From: Nocardioides jiangsuensis
GTDB lineage: Bacteria > Actinomycetota > Actinomycetes > Propionibacteriales > Nocardioidaceae
Direction: 5' to 3'
Assembly (NCBI RefSeq): GCF_019679455.1
Contig: NZ_JAIEZQ010000002.1
Span: forward strand, 744,001 to 808,000
Length of the DNA: 64,000 nucleotides
Each line of letters starts with the position of its first letter. The first letter of the stretch is position 1. The notes below the pieces were generated by a model. That model was not told the DNA's origin and ran no database searches. It saw only the letters and a list, made by a program, of their open reading frames with translations. The position numbers and the translations under genes are program-made. Shown here one piece after another: positions 63,386-64,000 of this stretch.

Positions 63386-64000
63386 ATGTTCGAAGCCGTG
63401 GACGGCCTCGTCGCCGAGCACGCCGAGCTCGAGCAGCGGCTCGCCGACCCGAGCATCCACGCGGACCAGGGGCTGGCGAAGAAGCTGAACCAGCGGTACG
63501 CCGAGCTGAGCGCGATCGTGCGCACCTACCGGGAGTGGCAGCAGCTCGGCGGCGACATCGGCGCCGCCAAGGAGCTCGCGGCCGAGGACCCCGCGTTCGC
63601 CGAGGAGGCGGAGGCGCTGGCCGCGCGGCGGGAGACCACCGAGGAGCGGCTGCGGCACCTGCTCGTGCCCCGCGACGCCTCCGACTCCAAGGACGCGATC
63701 CTCGAGATCAAGTCGGGGGAGGGCGGGGAGGAGTCCGCGCTGTTCGCCGGCGACCTGCTGAGGATGTACACCCGCTACGCCGAGCGGCACGGCTGGAAGA
63801 CCGAGCAGCTCGACGCGACCGAGTCCGACCTGGGCGGCTACAAGTCGGTGACCGTCGCGGTGAAGGCCAAGGGGACGCCCGCCCCCGGCGAGGCGCCGTA
63901 CGCCCTGCTGAAGTTCGAAGGTGGCGTGCACCGGGTGCAGCGGGTGCCGGTGACCGAGAGCCAGGGCCGGGTGCACACCTCCGCGGCCGGTGTGCTGGTG
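63386..64000 (+). CDS. prfA: Peptide chain release factor 1, partial
   Basis: The first 205 codons; the gene runs off the right edge before the GGQ motif. The N-terminal helical domain ([20 protein letters not shown]), then [20 protein letters not shown] and [20 protein letters not shown] match RF1, which reads UAA and UAG. The ATG at 63386 follows GAAAGG at 63371-63376. Its place after rho and rpmE fits the actinobacterial order. Confidence 0.95.
   Translation, partial: MFEAVDGLVAEHAELEQRLADPSIHADQGLAKKLNQRYAELSAIVRTYREWQQLGGDIGAAKELAAEDPAFAEEAEALAARRETTEERLRHLLVPRDASDSKDAILEIKSGEGGEESALFAGDLLRMYTRYAERHGWKTEQLDATESDLGGYKSVTVAVKAKGTPAPGEAPYALLKFEGGVHRVQRVPVTESQGRVHTSAAGVLV

Overview
High-GC actinobacterial chromosome, most like Nocardioides or a close relative. 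This rests on GC and codon use, many GTG starts, WhiB1, SigR/RsrA, nickel superoxide dismutase, the fused 2-oxoglutarate dehydrogenase Kgd, and the order argS-lysA-hom-thrC-thrB-rho-rpmE-prfA, which is also that of Mycobacterium (recalled, not searched). No phage, insertion sequence, integrase or CRISPR array was seen.

1-6.6 kb: a partial CadI/ArsI-type dioxygenase diverges from a Cys-rich SigZ-like sigma factor. Then comes a tightly coupled minus-strand operon: 60-aa protein, acyl-CoA synthetase, 2-oxoacid dehydrogenase E1 alpha, E1 beta, E2 and a free acyl carrier protein. 6.7-10.7 kb: ferric-iron ABC transporter behind an IdeR/DtxR-type iron box, ending in a five-copy 22-bp tandem repeat. 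10.8-20.8 kb: housekeeping genes (DUF445, S4, FKBP, NYN, CBS, hisN, DUF2231, rsgA, aroA, YibE/F, DoxX).

20.9-25.5 kb: archaeal-type aspartyl-tRNA synthetase preceded by a complete T-box riboswitch with an Asp (GAC) specifier and a Shine-Dalgarno sequestering hairpin. Upstream is a sigma factor fused to a zinc finger, membrane segments and a Pro-rich tail, divergent from a degenerate GGDEF protein. 25.6-28.3 kb: SRAP, hydrolase, sigR-rsrA with a self-type promoter, and the 24-aa ribosomal protein bL37. 28.4-40.5 kb: thioesterase, GNAT, IlvG-like ThDP enzyme, DUF2785, PdtaS, WhiB1, RsbW-like/SigF-like pair, SodN/SodX, malic enzyme, oxidoreductases. 40.5-47.8 kb: kgd, a lipoprotein/LCP pair, a secreted protein, tRNA-Arg(CCG).

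47.9-64 kb: a response regulator, then the argS-to-prfA locus. Between the rho terminator and the rpmE promoter lies a translationally coupled five-gene operon: lone receiver, HEAT-repeat membrane protein, processive GT2 glycosyltransferase, CHASE3-like histidine kinase and Bcr/CflA-type MFS exporter. Three exact GGGAAT-N18-GTT elements (before sigR, rho and rpmE) suggest a SigR oxidative-stress regulon. Many starts sit 6-8 nt behind a TANNNT hexamer, the mark of leaderless mRNAs.

The leading candidates for something new are the Asp T-box on an archaeal-type AspRS, the REC-HEAT-GT2-kinase-MFS operon, and the 2-oxoacid dehydrogenase/ACP operon.
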